From: an uncultured Eubacteriales bacterium
GTDB taxonomy: Bacteria > Bacillota > Clostridia > Oscillospirales > Oscillospiraceae
Direction of reading: 5' to 3'
NCBI GenBank assembly: GCA_900540635.1
Contig: UQGU01000021.1
Span: 1 to 38,710 of the forward strand
DNA: 38,710 bases
The notes under the pieces were generated by a model. That model made no database searches, was not told the DNA's origin, and saw nothing but the letters and a program-made list of their open reading frames with translations. How positions within the stretch are numbered: position 1 is the stretch's first letter; the number at the start of each line of letters is the position of its first letter. The position numbers and the translations under genes were made by a program. Shown one piece after another: positions 30,173 to 38,298 of this stretch.

Positions 30173-32379
30173 TGTGCTTTCCCCTGCAAGCGCAGCTTCA
30201 AGCCCGTATAGCGGCGGTTTTTCACGGCGTTCTGCGTCATGGCTGCAACGGTCTCCTCCCGGCCCACGATGATCAGCAGCTCCTTGGCCCGGGTAATGGC
30301 CGTATAGAGGACGCTTCTCGTGAGCAGATAGGGGGAGCCGCCCCAGGCCGTCAGGATCACCGCCCGATATTCGCTGCCCTGGCTCTTGTGGACCGTAATG
30401 GCAAAGGCAGGCTCCAGCTCTCCCAGCTGGGTGAAGTCGTACTCCGCCTCCCGGTCGTCAAAGACCACCTTCATAGACTCCTTCTCCCGGTCAATTTCCC
30501 GGACGACACCCACATCCCCGTTAAAAATACCGGTCCCGGCAGCGCTGCCGTCGGTCTTCTTCCAGACAATATCGTAGTTGTTCCGAATCTGCATGACCCG
30601 GTCCCCTTCCCGGAAGCAGTAGTTCCCGTACTGGTGCTCCCGCTTGTCCGGCCCGGAGGGGTTCAGAGCGCTTTGCAGCATTTTGTTCAGCGCCACGGTT
30701 CCCACGCCCCCCTTGCGGGTGGGGGAAAGGACCTGAATCTGCTCCGGCGGAATGCCCATGTTTTTGGGCAGTCTTGTGGTACACAGGTCCCGAATGAGCT
30801 TGACCATGTCCTCCTCGGAGGACCGGCGCATGAAAAAGAAGTCGCTTTTTACATTTTTCAGGTCCGGCATTTCGCCCCGGTTGATTCTGTGGGCATTCAT
30901 TACGATCAGGCTCTGCTGGGCCTGCCGGAAGATCTCCGTCAGGCGCACGGCAGGCAGCGCGCCGCTGCGCAGCATATCGCTGAAGGGGCTCCCCGGTCCC
31001 ACGGGCGGCAGCTGGTCCGGGTCTCCCACCAGAATCAGGCGCTTTCCCTTGGGGATAGCCCGCAAAAGGCTGTGCAGCAGCCGGATATCCACCATGGACA
31101 TCTCGTCCACAATCACCGCGTCGGCCTTCAGGGGGTTTGCCTCATCCCGGGCGAAGTACATCTTTCCCGTGTTCTGGTCAATGCCCGCCTCCAGAAGGCG
31201 GTGAATGGTGGATGCCTCCTCCCCCGTCACCTCGCTCATGCGCTTGGCAGCTCTGCCCGTAGGGGCCGCCACCAGGCAGCGCAGCTGCATCCGGCCAAAG
31301 AGCTCCAGAATGCCCTTCAAAAGAGTGGTCTTGCCGGTGCCGGGGCCGCCGGTGATCAGAAGCAGTCCGGAGGTTGCCGCCTCCCGGATGGCCTGGGTCT
31401 GCTCCTCGGAATAGGCAATGCCGCTTTCCCGGGAAATGACGGCGATCTGGTCTTCCAGGTCGTCCGGCTCCGGGAAGGCCTTTTTGCCGAATTCCAGCAG
31501 ACGCTGGGTGCTGTAGGCCTCCGCCTCGTAGAGCTCCGGCAGGTAGTCCACCGTAATGTCCTTCAAGGAGGACCGCACCAGCCGCCCGGCCTCGATCAGC
31601 CGGGCAATGCCCGCGCCAACGGTCTCCGGGTCTAGGGACAGCAGCTGGGCCGAGGATTCCAGCAGCTTTCGTTCCGGCAGGAAGCTGTGGCCCACAGTCA
31701 GGTTGTATTCCAGCTGGAAGAGAATGCCGGCCTCTACCCGCCGGGGGTCATCCCCCGCAATGCCCAGCTCGATGGCGAACCGGTCCACCGCCGCAAAGGG
31801 CGCTTCCAGCCCCTCGTCCATCAATAGATAGGGGTCGTCATACAGCAAATCCACGGTGCTCTCCCCGAAGAGCTTGTAAGCCCGCAGAGCCAGCTCTGCC
31901 GGGAGCTGGTGCTGGGCAAAGAACTCCATCAGCTGCCGCATGCCTACGCGAACCCGGAATTCCTCGCCGATGGCCTTGGCCCGGGCCTCGGAAATTCCGG
32001 AGACCTCTGCCAGGCGCATGGGCTCCCGCTCCATAATCTGCAGGGTCTTGTCCCCGAACTTGGCCACAATGCGGGCGGCGGACACCGGTCCAATGCCCTT
32101 GATGACCCGCCCGGCCAGATAGGCCTGGATCTGGGAGGCCGTTTCCGGCATGAGGCGCTCCAGGAACTCCGCCTCAAACTGGCGGCCGTAATTGGAGTGG
32201 GTGCTCCACTTTCCCGTGACCATCAGCCGCTCGCCCACAACCGGCAGCGGAATGGTGCCTACCACGGTCACCGCCTGCTTCTGCCCGATATTCAGCCGCA
32301 GCACGGAATAGCCGTTGTCATAGTTCTGATAGACCACAGATTCAATGCTGCCCTGCAAAATCTCCAATTCCTGCTCCAC
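30169..32379 (-). CDS. recD2: ATP-dependent RecD2-like DNA helicase
   Basis: A 736-residue SF1B 5'-3' helicase. The N-terminal part contains an OB-like fold and tandem helix-hairpin-helix motifs (KGIGPVSAARIVAKFG at about 94-109, VSGISEARAKAIGEEF at 126-141). The motor shows Walker A TGGPGTGKTT (343-352), Walker B VIVDEMSMVD, motif III LVGDPDQLPPV and a C-terminal UvrD_C_2 segment with AITVHKSQGSEY. RecD2 acts outside RecBCD in repair and replication-fork maintenance. GTG 32379 is chosen because GGGAG lies 9 bases before it; a GTG at 32409 is possible but lacks a ribosome site. It heads the operon with comF and mreB. Confidence 0.94.
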   Translation of the reverse strand: MEQELEILQGSIESVVYQNYDNGYSVLRLNIGQKQAVTVVGTIPLPVVGERLMVTGKWSTHSNYGRQFEAEFLERLMPETASQIQAYLAGRVIKGIGPVSAARIVAKFGDKTLQIMEREPMRLAEVSGISEARAKAIGEEFRVRVGMRQLMEFFAQHQLPAELALRAYKLFGESTVDLLYDDPYLLMDEGLEAPFAAVDRFAIELGIAGDDPRRVEAGILFQLEYNLTVGHSFLPERKLLESSAQLLSLDPETVGAGIARLIEAGRLVRSSLKDITVDYLPELYEAEAYSTQRLLEFGKKAFPEPDDLEDQIAVISRESGIAYSEEQTQAIREAATSGLLLITGGPGTGKTTLLKGILELFGRMQLRCLVAAPTGRAAKRMSEVTGEEASTIHRLLEAGIDQNTGKMYFARDEANPLKADAVIVDEMSMVDIRLLHSLLRAIPKGKRLILVGDPDQLPPVGPGSPFSDMLRSGALPAVRLTEIFRQAQQSLIVMNAHRINRGEMPDLKNVKSDFFFMRRSSEEDMVKLIRDLCTTRLPKNMGIPPEQIQVLSPTRKGGVGTVALNKMLQSALNPSGPDKREHQYGNYCFREGDRVMQIRNNYDIVWKKTDGSAAGTGIFNGDVGVVREIDREKESMKVVFDDREAEYDFTQLGELEPAFAITVHKSQGSEYRAVILTAWGGSPYLLTRSVLYTAITRAKELLIIVGREETVAAMTQNAVKNRRYTGLKLRLQGKAQ

Positions 32380-32654
32380 AATGCTTCTCTCCCATTCTCT
32401 TCTGTTCACCGGGCGAATAATCCGGATTCGGGCGGTGTAAAATGCTGTCAGCCGGTTCTATTCCCGCGCTGTGCACAGGAATGCAGCCATTCCGTGCGCA
32501 GGCTTCCAAAGTCCCCGGGTCAATTTCTTTTCAGTTTACTATATTTTATTAGAATTGAAAAGTGGTTGCGAAAAATTTTTACATTTCCCGAAAAATATCG
32601 GTTGTTTCCCGTCCGGTTTTCTGACAGAAATTGAAATCTGATCAATAATTTCTC
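32380..32654. other. Divergent intergenic region between recD2 and the ATP synthase operon
   Basis: About 275 bases with no gene. The recD2-proximal half is GC-rich and contains a bulged hairpin (32470-32483 with 32488-32500). The other half (32525-32650) is strongly AT-rich. No convincing recD2 promoter was found; the atp promoter lies at the right edge. Confidence 0.6.
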
Positions 32655-32683
32655 TTGCAAGAAAGCCGGATTTGCGATACAAT
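32655..32683 (+). promoter_or_regulatory. Promoter of the ATP synthase operon
   Basis: TTGCAA (32655-32660), 17 bases, TACAAT (32678-32683). It is 23 bases before atpZ and preceded by a long AT-rich region that could act as an UP element. Confidence 0.85.
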
Positions 32684-32706
32684 ACCCTTATGTGAGGAGG
32701 CGAGCT

Positions 32707-32976
32707 ATGAAGCACTGGAATCTGCTGATCTGGGTTCCGCAATTCGGCATCTCCGTTGTGTTCCCGCTGATCCTGTTCATCATGCTTGCCGTGTGGCTTC
32801 AAGAGCGCTGGGGCTGGGGCAGCTGGGTCATTGTAGCGGGGATTTTCTGCGGGCTCATAACAGCCGCCATCGGTTTTCGGGACACGGCGAGAGCCATGCT
32901 GGAAGCCTCGGGGCACAAAAAGGACAAAGACGAAAAGCCGCGAGACCCCGGCGTCAGCTTCAACAGCCACGATTAG
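32707..32976 (+). CDS. AtpZ/AtpI family small membrane protein of the ATP synthase operon
   Basis: An 89-residue protein with two membrane hairpin segments (about 5-32 and 38-57) and a charged C-terminal tail. The layout WVPQFGISVVFPLILFIM, then LAVWLQERWGWGSWVIVAG and GFRDTARAM resembles the gene-1 family (AtpZ/AtpI) that opens F-ATPase operons and assists rotor assembly or cation supply. The start is ATG 32707 after GAGGAGG; an in-frame GTG at 32692 overlaps that site and is rejected. It is followed 22 bases later by a second small membrane gene. Confidence 0.8.
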   Translation: MKHWNLLIWVPQFGISVVFPLILFIMLAVWLQERWGWGSWVIVAGIFCGLITAAIGFRDTARAMLEASGHKKDKDEKPRDPGVSFNSHD

Positions 32977-32998
32977 TGAAAAGGAGCGCGTTGTTTCT

Positions 32999-33505
32999 AT
33001 GATTTTGCAGTCTGCTTCCCGAAAAGAGGTTACCCGCATTGCCATTGGCAGCGGTATCTGCGCCTGTGTTCAGGTTCTGGTGTTCTGGCTTTTGAGCCTT
33101 CTCGGAATCGGTACGTTCAGCTACCGCATTCTTACCGGCACGGTTGGCGGCACCTTGATGGCCATCCTCTGTTTTGCCCTGATGTGCATTACCCTGCAAA
33201 AGGCCACCGCAAACGCATCGGATGAAAAGCTGGTGAAAACCAGAGTTCGCAATGGCTACAATCTGAGAAAGCTGCTGCAAATTCTCTGGGTCATTGCCGC
33301 CTTCCTGATCCCCGGTGTCAATGTGCTCTCCGCCATGATCCCGCTGTTCTTCCCCAATGTGGTCATTTACTATCTGCAGATGAAGGGAAAGCTCTTCCCT
33401 GCGGAAGACGCCGCAGCCAGGCCCGCCGCACCGGCCGCCCCCGCGGAAGCACCGGTGGAAGCGGAAGCGGAGACAGAAGAAGACCTGGGGCCTTTTGAAG
33501 CGTAA
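32999..33505 (+). CDS. ATP synthase subunit I-like membrane protein with acidic tail
   Basis: A 168-residue protein with four hydrophobic segments (about 13-35, 42-64, 90-110, 112-126), resembling AtpI/subunit I proteins that lie upstream of atpB. Residues 128-168 form a low-complexity Ala/Pro/Glu tail (ARPAAPAAPAEAPVEAEAE) expected to be disordered. AtpI-like proteins are not part of the final enzyme but help assemble the c-ring. The ribosome site AAGGAG is 12 bases from the ATG, which is long, so expression may be low. Assignment rests mainly on position and topology. Confidence 0.7.
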   Translation: MILQSASRKEVTRIAIGSGICACVQVLVFWLLSLLGIGTFSYRILTGTVGGTLMAILCFALMCITLQKATANASDEKLVKTRVRNGYNLRKLLQILWVIAAFLIPGVNVLSAMIPLFFPNVVIYYLQMKGKLFPAEDAAARPAAPAAPAEAPVEAEAETEEDLGPFEA

Positions 33506-33552
33506 ATAAGAAAGAATCAATACAGATATTTCAGATGAGGTGAGTATTTCCT

Positions 33553-34437
33553 ATGGAAATGTCAATCAACGGCGCAAAAATTCTTGCCACCTTTGAAAAT
33601 GTGCCCATTCTCGGCACGGTCCACGTAACCCAGACCCTTGTGGTCAGCTGGCTGGTTATGATCGTCATCTCCGCCCTGTGCATCTGGCTGGGCTCCAACC
33701 TGAAGGTGACGAACATCTCCCGGAAGCAGGCCGCAGCGGAAACCATCTACAATGCCCTTGTAAATTTCGTCCACGACAAAATGGGAACGGAATTTGACCG
33801 GTACATTCCATTGGTCGGCACCATCTTCATCACCAGCATCGTCTCCAACCTGATCAGCCTTCTGGGCATCTGGAGCCCCACGGCAGACCTGATGACGGAG
33901 CTGGGCTGGGCGCTGGTGGTCTTTGTGCTGATCACCTACCACAAGATCAAGGCCTCCGGCATTGGCGGCTATTTGAAGGGCTTTCTTGACCCCATCTTCG
34001 TCATGGCCCCCATCAACGTGATGTCTGAGCTCTTTACCCCCATCAGCATGGCCTGCCGTCATTTCGGCAATATTCTCTCCGGCACCGTTATCAGCGCCCT
34101 GATCTATGGCTCCCTGACCGCTGCCAGCTACGCCCTCTTCGGCGCGCTGGGCTCCAATCGGATCATCGCCATTGCCATCGCCGTTGTGGGCGGACTGATG
34201 ATCTTCTTCGGGAAGAAGAAGGGCAAGAAGAAGCTGTTCCTCTTCGGTATTGTCTTTGCGGTGCTGGGTGTTCTGGGGCTGCTGACCAGCTTCGGCGGCG
34301 TCTTCGCCAAGTTCCCCTGGCTGACCGTGGGCCTGCCCGCCATTACCAGCTTCTACTTCGACTGGTTCTCCGGCTGCATCCAGGCATTCATCTTCTGCAC
34401 CCTTACCACCATCTTCATCAAACAGGCTGCGGGCTAA
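33553..34437 (+). CDS. atpB: F-type ATP synthase subunit a, with an extra hydrophobic insertion
   Basis: A 294-residue membrane subunit forming the ion half-channels. The essential arginine is Arg169 in ACRHFGNILSG (E. coli LRLFGN) and the terminal helix retains Gln278 in GCIQAFIFCTLTTIFI. Between these the protein has 108 residues, against about 42 in E. coli. The extra segment (roughly 201-255) contains two hydrophobic stretches separated by KKKGKKK (221-227), consistent with an added transmembrane hairpin whose basic loop faces the cytoplasm. The N-terminus is short. The remaining family features (ELFTPISMA) are normal. It is followed by atpE after 57 bases. Confidence 0.93.
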   Translation: MEMSINGAKILATFENVPILGTVHVTQTLVVSWLVMIVISALCIWLGSNLKVTNISRKQAAAETIYNALVNFVHDKMGTEFDRYIPLVGTIFITSIVSNLISLLGIWSPTADLMTELGWALVVFVLITYHKIKASGIGGYLKGFLDPIFVMAPINVMSELFTPISMACRHFGNILSGTVISALIYGSLTAASYALFGALGSNRIIAIAIAVVGGLMIFFGKKKGKKKLFLFGIVFAVLGVLGLLTSFGGVFAKFPWLTVGLPAITSFYFDWFSGCIQAFIFCTLTTIFIKQAAG

Positions 34438-34494
34438 TCCCACAAGCAGCCATTTGAATACAAACCCCAAGAGTAAAAATAGGAGGCTAATTCT

Positions 34495-34776
34495 ATGAAC
34501 GATTACACTGTATTGGCAAAAGGTATCGCACTGGCCGGCTGTGCCATCGGCTCCGGTCTGGCTCTGATCGCCGGTGTCGGCCCCGGTATCGGCGAAGGCA
34601 ACGCTGTTGCCCGTGCCTGTGAGGCCATCGGCCGCCAGCCCGAGTGCAAGGGCGATGTCACCAGCACCCTGATCCTCGGTGTTGCTCTGTCCGAGACCAC
34701 CGGTATTTACGGCTTCGTTACCGGCCTGCTGCTGATCTTCTTCGCTCCCGGCCAGTTCATGAAGTTCCTGGGCTGA
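34495..34776 (+). CDS. atpE: F-type ATP synthase subunit c, with a two-carboxylate ion site
   Basis: A 93-residue, two-helix proteolipid that forms the rotor ring. Helix 1 holds GVGPGIGEGNAVARA with Glu34 where Na+-type enzymes such as Ilyobacter have Gln32. The polar loop is RQPECKGD. Helix 2 holds LSETTGIYG with the ion-carrying Glu67, then Thr68, Thr69 and Tyr72, matching the Na+ ligand set Glu65-Ser66-Thr67-Tyr70 with an offset of two. Two carboxylates at the site resemble the motif described for Fusobacterium nucleatum. A strong AGGAGG site lies 9 bases before ATG, as expected for the high c-subunit stoichiometry. Confidence 0.96.
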   Translation: MNDYTVLAKGIALAGCAIGSGLALIAGVGPGIGEGNAVARACEAIGRQPECKGDVTSTLILGVALSETTGIYGFVTGLLLIFFAPGQFMKFLG

Positions 34777-34825
34777 TATTCCGGCGTAACATCGTTTTTA
34801 TTCTACACCGGAAGGAGGCAAATCA

Positions 34826-35335
34826 ATGGAGACCATTTATCAGTCCTTAGTGGCAGTGGAGCCGCTTACCTTGATTGCCAACATCTGCAATCTGTTTATT
34901 CAGATGCTGATCATCAAAAAGTTTTTCCTGGATAAGATCGTTGCCGTCCTGGATCAGCGCCGCAGCGCCGCTGACAAGGAGATCACCGATGCGGAGAAGG
35001 CCAAGCAGGAGGCCATGGAAATCAAGAAGACCTATGAAGACAATATGCTTCAGGCCAACGCGAAAGCCAATGAGATCCTGACCACCGCCCAGAAGACCGC
35101 CACCGAGCGCAGCGACAAGATCATCGGCGAGGCCCAGCAGGCCGCCGCACAGATCAAGAGCAAGGCAAGCGCCGATATTGCCCAGGAAAAGAAAAAGGCC
35201 ATCAACGATGCCAAAAACGAGATTTCCGGTCTGGCCCTGGCCATTGCCGGAAAGGTCGTGGAGAAGGAGCTGGCTGAGGAAGATCAGGCAGGCCTCATCG
35301 ACCGCTTTATCGACGAATTGGGTGATAACGTATGA
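34826..35335 (+). CDS. atpF: F-type ATP synthase subunit b
   Basis: A 169-residue peripheral-stalk subunit. The single N-terminal membrane segment (about 12-34, LTLIANICNLFIQMLIIKKFF) is followed by a long Lys/Glu/Ala-rich helix (40-155). DKIVAVLDQRRSAADKEI is typical of the tether region. It pairs with itself and with delta to hold the F1 head static. GGAAGGAGG precedes the ATG. Its stop overlaps the atpH start by four bases (ATGA), so the two are translationally coupled. Confidence 0.95.
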   Translation: METIYQSLVAVEPLTLIANICNLFIQMLIIKKFFLDKIVAVLDQRRSAADKEITDAEKAKQEAMEIKKTYEDNMLQANAKANEILTTAQKTATERSDKIIGEAQQAAAQIKSKASADIAQEKKKAINDAKNEISGLALAIAGKVVEKELAEEDQAGLIDRFIDELGDNV

Positions 35336-35871
35336 CCCAGGTTGGAAGCGTTTACGGAGAGGCTCTGTATGAGCTTGCCTGCGGCGAAAACCAGCAGGAC
35401 GAGATTCTGGAGCAGCTGAAGGCCCTCAATGAGAGCTTCCGGCTCACCCCGGAGTTTATCAAGCTGCTCGGCAGTCACGCCATTTCCAAGCAGGAACGGT
35501 GCCAGGTTCTGGACGACAGTTTTCGGGGAAAGATCAACCAGTATTTGCTGAATTTCCTGAAAATTCTCACGGAAAAGGGCTATATGCACCATTTCCCCCA
35601 CTGCTGCGAAAGCTATGAAAAGCACTACAATGAAGACCACAATATTCTGAGTGTCAAAGCCGTTACCGCCGTTCCCCTTTCGGAGAAGCAGGCCCAGGCC
35701 CTGACCCAGAAGCTGACCCGGACCACCGGCAAGACCATTGTGCTGACGAACCGGGTCGATCCCACGTGCCTGGGCGGTGTCCGCCTGGACTACGATGGGC
35801 AGCGGCTGGACGATACCATTTCTCACAGAATGGATTCCGTCCGGGAACTGCTGAAAAACACCGTACTCTGA
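35332..35871 (+). CDS. atpH: F-type ATP synthase subunit delta
   Basis: A 179-residue subunit linking the b dimer to the top of F1. The N-terminal helical domain (YGEALYELA, about 8-16) and the C-terminal region (TNRVDPTCLGGVRLDYDGQRLDDTI, then LLKNTVL) fit the OSCP/delta family. Sequence conservation in delta is generally low, so the assignment also relies on order in the operon between b and alpha. Translation starts within the overlapping ATGA of the atpF stop. Confidence 0.94.
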   Translation: MTQVGSVYGEALYELACGENQQDEILEQLKALNESFRLTPEFIKLLGSHAISKQERCQVLDDSFRGKINQYLLNFLKILTEKGYMHHFPHCCESYEKHYNEDHNILSVKAVTAVPLSEKQAQALTQKLTRTTGKTIVLTNRVDPTCLGGVRLDYDGQRLDDTISHRMDSVRELLKNTVL

Positions 35872-35889
35872 CGAGAAAGCAGGGACTGT

Positions 35890-37401
35890 ATGGAACTTAG
35901 ACCCGAAGAAATAACCAAAATCATTCGTAGTCAGATCAAGAACTACGAAAACAAGATCGAGGTCAGTGAAACCGGTGTCGTTATCCTGGTGGGTGACGGC
36001 ATCGCCAAGGCCTCCGGTCTTGACAAGTGCATGGCGGGCGAGCTGGTGGAATTCCCCGACGGCTCCTACGGCATGGCACAGAATCTGGAAGAAGAGACTG
36101 TCTCTATCGTTATCCTGGGCTCTGACCAGGGCATTAAGGAAGGCGACATTGTCAAGCGTACCGGCAAAGTCGTGTCCGTGCCCGTTGGCAAGAACCTGAT
36201 TGGCCGCGTTGTCAATGCGCTGGGCGAGCCCATCGACGGCAAGGGTGCCATTGAGGCCGAGGCCTTCAAGGCCATTGAATCCCCTGCCCCCGGCATCATC
36301 GAGAGAAAACACGTATCCGTGCCTCTGCAGACCGGCATCAAGGCCATTGACTCTATGATCCCCATTGGTCGGGGCCAGCGTGAGCTGATTATCGGCGACC
36401 GCCAGACCGGCAAAACCACCATCGCCACCGATACCATTCTGAACCAGAAGGGCAAGGACGTCATCTGCATCTACGTAGCCATCGGTCAGAAGCGTTCCAC
36501 CGTGGCCCAGGTGGTGGACAACCTGACTCTGGGCGGCGCTATGGATTACACCATCGTGGTCTCCGCTACCGCCTCTGAGCTGGCGCCTATGCAGTATATT
36601 GCCCCCTACTCCGGCTGCACCATGGGCGAATACTTCATGCACCAGGGCAAGGACGTGCTGGTGATCTATGATGATTTGAGCAAGCACGCTGTGGCGTACC
36701 GTGCAATTTCTCTGCTGATCCGCCGCCCCCCCGGACGGGAGGCTTACCCCGGCGACGTGTTCTACCTCCACTCCCGTCTTCTGGAGCGGGCCGCCCAGCT
36801 GTCTCCCGAGCTGGGCGGCGGCAGCCTGACTGCCCTTCCCATCATCGAGACCCAGGCCGGTGACGTTTCTGCCTATATCCCCACCAACGTCATCTCCATT
36901 ACTGACGGCCAGATCTTCCTGGAAACCGAGCTGTTCAACTCCGGCATTATGCCCGCCGTGAACCCCGGTATCTCCGTATCCCGTGTAGGCGGCGATGCCC
37001 AGATCAAGGCCATGAAGAAGGTTGCAGGCTCGCTAAAGCTGCTGTACTCTCAGTACCGGGAGCTGCAGAGCTTTGCCCAGTTTGGCTCCGATCTGGATGC
37101 CGATACCAAGCAGCGGCTTGCCCTGGGCGAACGCATCGTGGCCGTGCTGAAGCAGAAGAACAACTCCCCCAAGGAGGTTGCCCAGCAGGTCTGCATCATC
37201 TATGCCGTTACCAAGGGCTATCTGACCTCCATTCCCGTGGACCAGATTCCCGAATTTGAGAAGCGGCTGGAAGAGCACATGGAAAACCTGCACAGCGATG
37301 TGCTGGAGGCCATCCGCTCCACCGGCAAACTGGAGCCCGAAACCGAGGAAGCGCTGAAAAAGGCGCTGGAAGAGCTGGTCGCGCAGTTCAACCCGGCATA
37401 A
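35890..37401 (+). CDS. atpA: F-type ATP synthase subunit alpha
   Basis: A 503-residue F1 subunit. Walker A GDRQTGKTT is at 169-177, followed by CIYVAIGQKRSTVAQV and the catalytic-interface segment VIYDDLSKHAVAYR. SLLIRRPPGREAYPGD and QIFLETELFNSGIMPAVN are canonical, including the arginine finger region SVSRVGG (residues near 360). Alpha binds nucleotide non-catalytically and forms the interface with beta. Length is typical. It starts 18 bases after atpH. Confidence 0.98.
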   Translation: MELRPEEITKIIRSQIKNYENKIEVSETGVVILVGDGIAKASGLDKCMAGELVEFPDGSYGMAQNLEEETVSIVILGSDQGIKEGDIVKRTGKVVSVPVGKNLIGRVVNALGEPIDGKGAIEAEAFKAIESPAPGIIERKHVSVPLQTGIKAIDSMIPIGRGQRELIIGDRQTGKTTIATDTILNQKGKDVICIYVAIGQKRSTVAQVVDNLTLGGAMDYTIVVSATASELAPMQYIAPYSGCTMGEYFMHQGKDVLVIYDDLSKHAVAYRAISLLIRRPPGREAYPGDVFYLHSRLLERAAQLSPELGGGSLTALPIIETQAGDVSAYIPTNVISITDGQIFLETELFNSGIMPAVNPGISVSRVGGDAQIKAMKKVAGSLKLLYSQYRELQSFAQFGSDLDADTKQRLALGERIVAVLKQKNNSPKEVAQQVCIIYAVTKGYLTSIPVDQIPEFEKRLEEHMENLHSDVLEAIRSTGKLEPETEEALKKALEELVAQFNPA

Positions 37402-37416
37402 AAGGAGGGAAACAGC

Positions 37417-38265
37417 ATGGCTGGTGTTTCCACCAAGGAGATCAAAAACCGCATCCGAAGCATGGAGAGTACCAAGCAGATCACCAAGGCCATGGAAATG
37501 GTCGCTGCCTCCAAGCTCCGGCACTGCCAGGCCCAGGTTCAGAATTCCCGGCCCTATTTTGAGATCCTGCGCTCCACCATTGAAGATATTATCCGCACCA
37601 ATCGGGACTTCTCCTCCCCCTTCTTCGCTTCCCGCAGCGAAGGCAAAACCGTGTTCATCGTCATTGCCGGTGACCGTGGTCTTGCCGGAGGCTACAACAG
37701 CAATGTGCTCAAGCTGGTTCAGGCGAAGATCGACAGCTGTCCCGAGGCTCTGGTGCTGCCCATTGGCAAGCGGGCGCTGGACTACTGCGTCGGCCACAGG
37801 ATTCCCGTTCTCACGGAAACCTACGCCGAGGCTGCCGGTGTTTCCATCGGCGACTGCTTCTCCATTGCCAAGCAGCTCAGCCGCGGCTTTCTGAACGATG
37901 AATACAACGGCATCCAGATTGCCTATACCAATTTCGTTTCTATGCTCTCCCAGACCCCGGACACCATGCAGCTGCTGCCTCTGACCTGTGACGAGGCAGT
38001 GCGCAAAAACGGTGCCGAAAGCGGCATTCTTTACGAGCCCTCCGGGGAGGAGGTTTTTGCCTCCATCGTCCCCGAGTATCTGGGCGGCGTTCTCTACGGA
38101 ACCCTCTGCGAAAGCCGGGCCTCTGAGCAGGCCGCGCGCCGCAGCGCAATGGATTCCGCAACCCAGAATGCCGAAGACATGATCGCGGACCTGAGCCTCA
38201 AGTTCAACCGCGCCCGTCAGGCCTCCATTACCCAGGAGATCACCGAGATTGTGGCCGGCTCTTAA
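37417..38265 (+). CDS. atpG: F-type ATP synthase subunit gamma
   Basis: A 282-residue central-stalk subunit. The N-terminal helix KEIKNRIRSMESTKQITKAM followed by EMVAASKLR and the C-terminal helix (SAMDSATQNAEDMI, then LKFNRARQASITQEITEI) form the coiled-coil shaft turning inside alpha3beta3. VIAGDRGLAGGYNSNVLK is the conserved Rossmann-like segment. AAAGGAGGG lies before ATG, 15 bases after the atpA stop. Confidence 0.97.
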   Translation: MAGVSTKEIKNRIRSMESTKQITKAMEMVAASKLRHCQAQVQNSRPYFEILRSTIEDIIRTNRDFSSPFFASRSEGKTVFIVIAGDRGLAGGYNSNVLKLVQAKIDSCPEALVLPIGKRALDYCVGHRIPVLTETYAEAAGVSIGDCFSIAKQLSRGFLNDEYNGIQIAYTNFVSMLSQTPDTMQLLPLTCDEAVRKNGAESGILYEPSGEEVFASIVPEYLGGVLYGTLCESRASEQAARRSAMDSATQNAEDMIADLSLKFNRARQASITQEITEIVAGS

Positions 38266-38298
38266 GCCGCGAACCCTAAACATGAGGAGTTGAAATTC

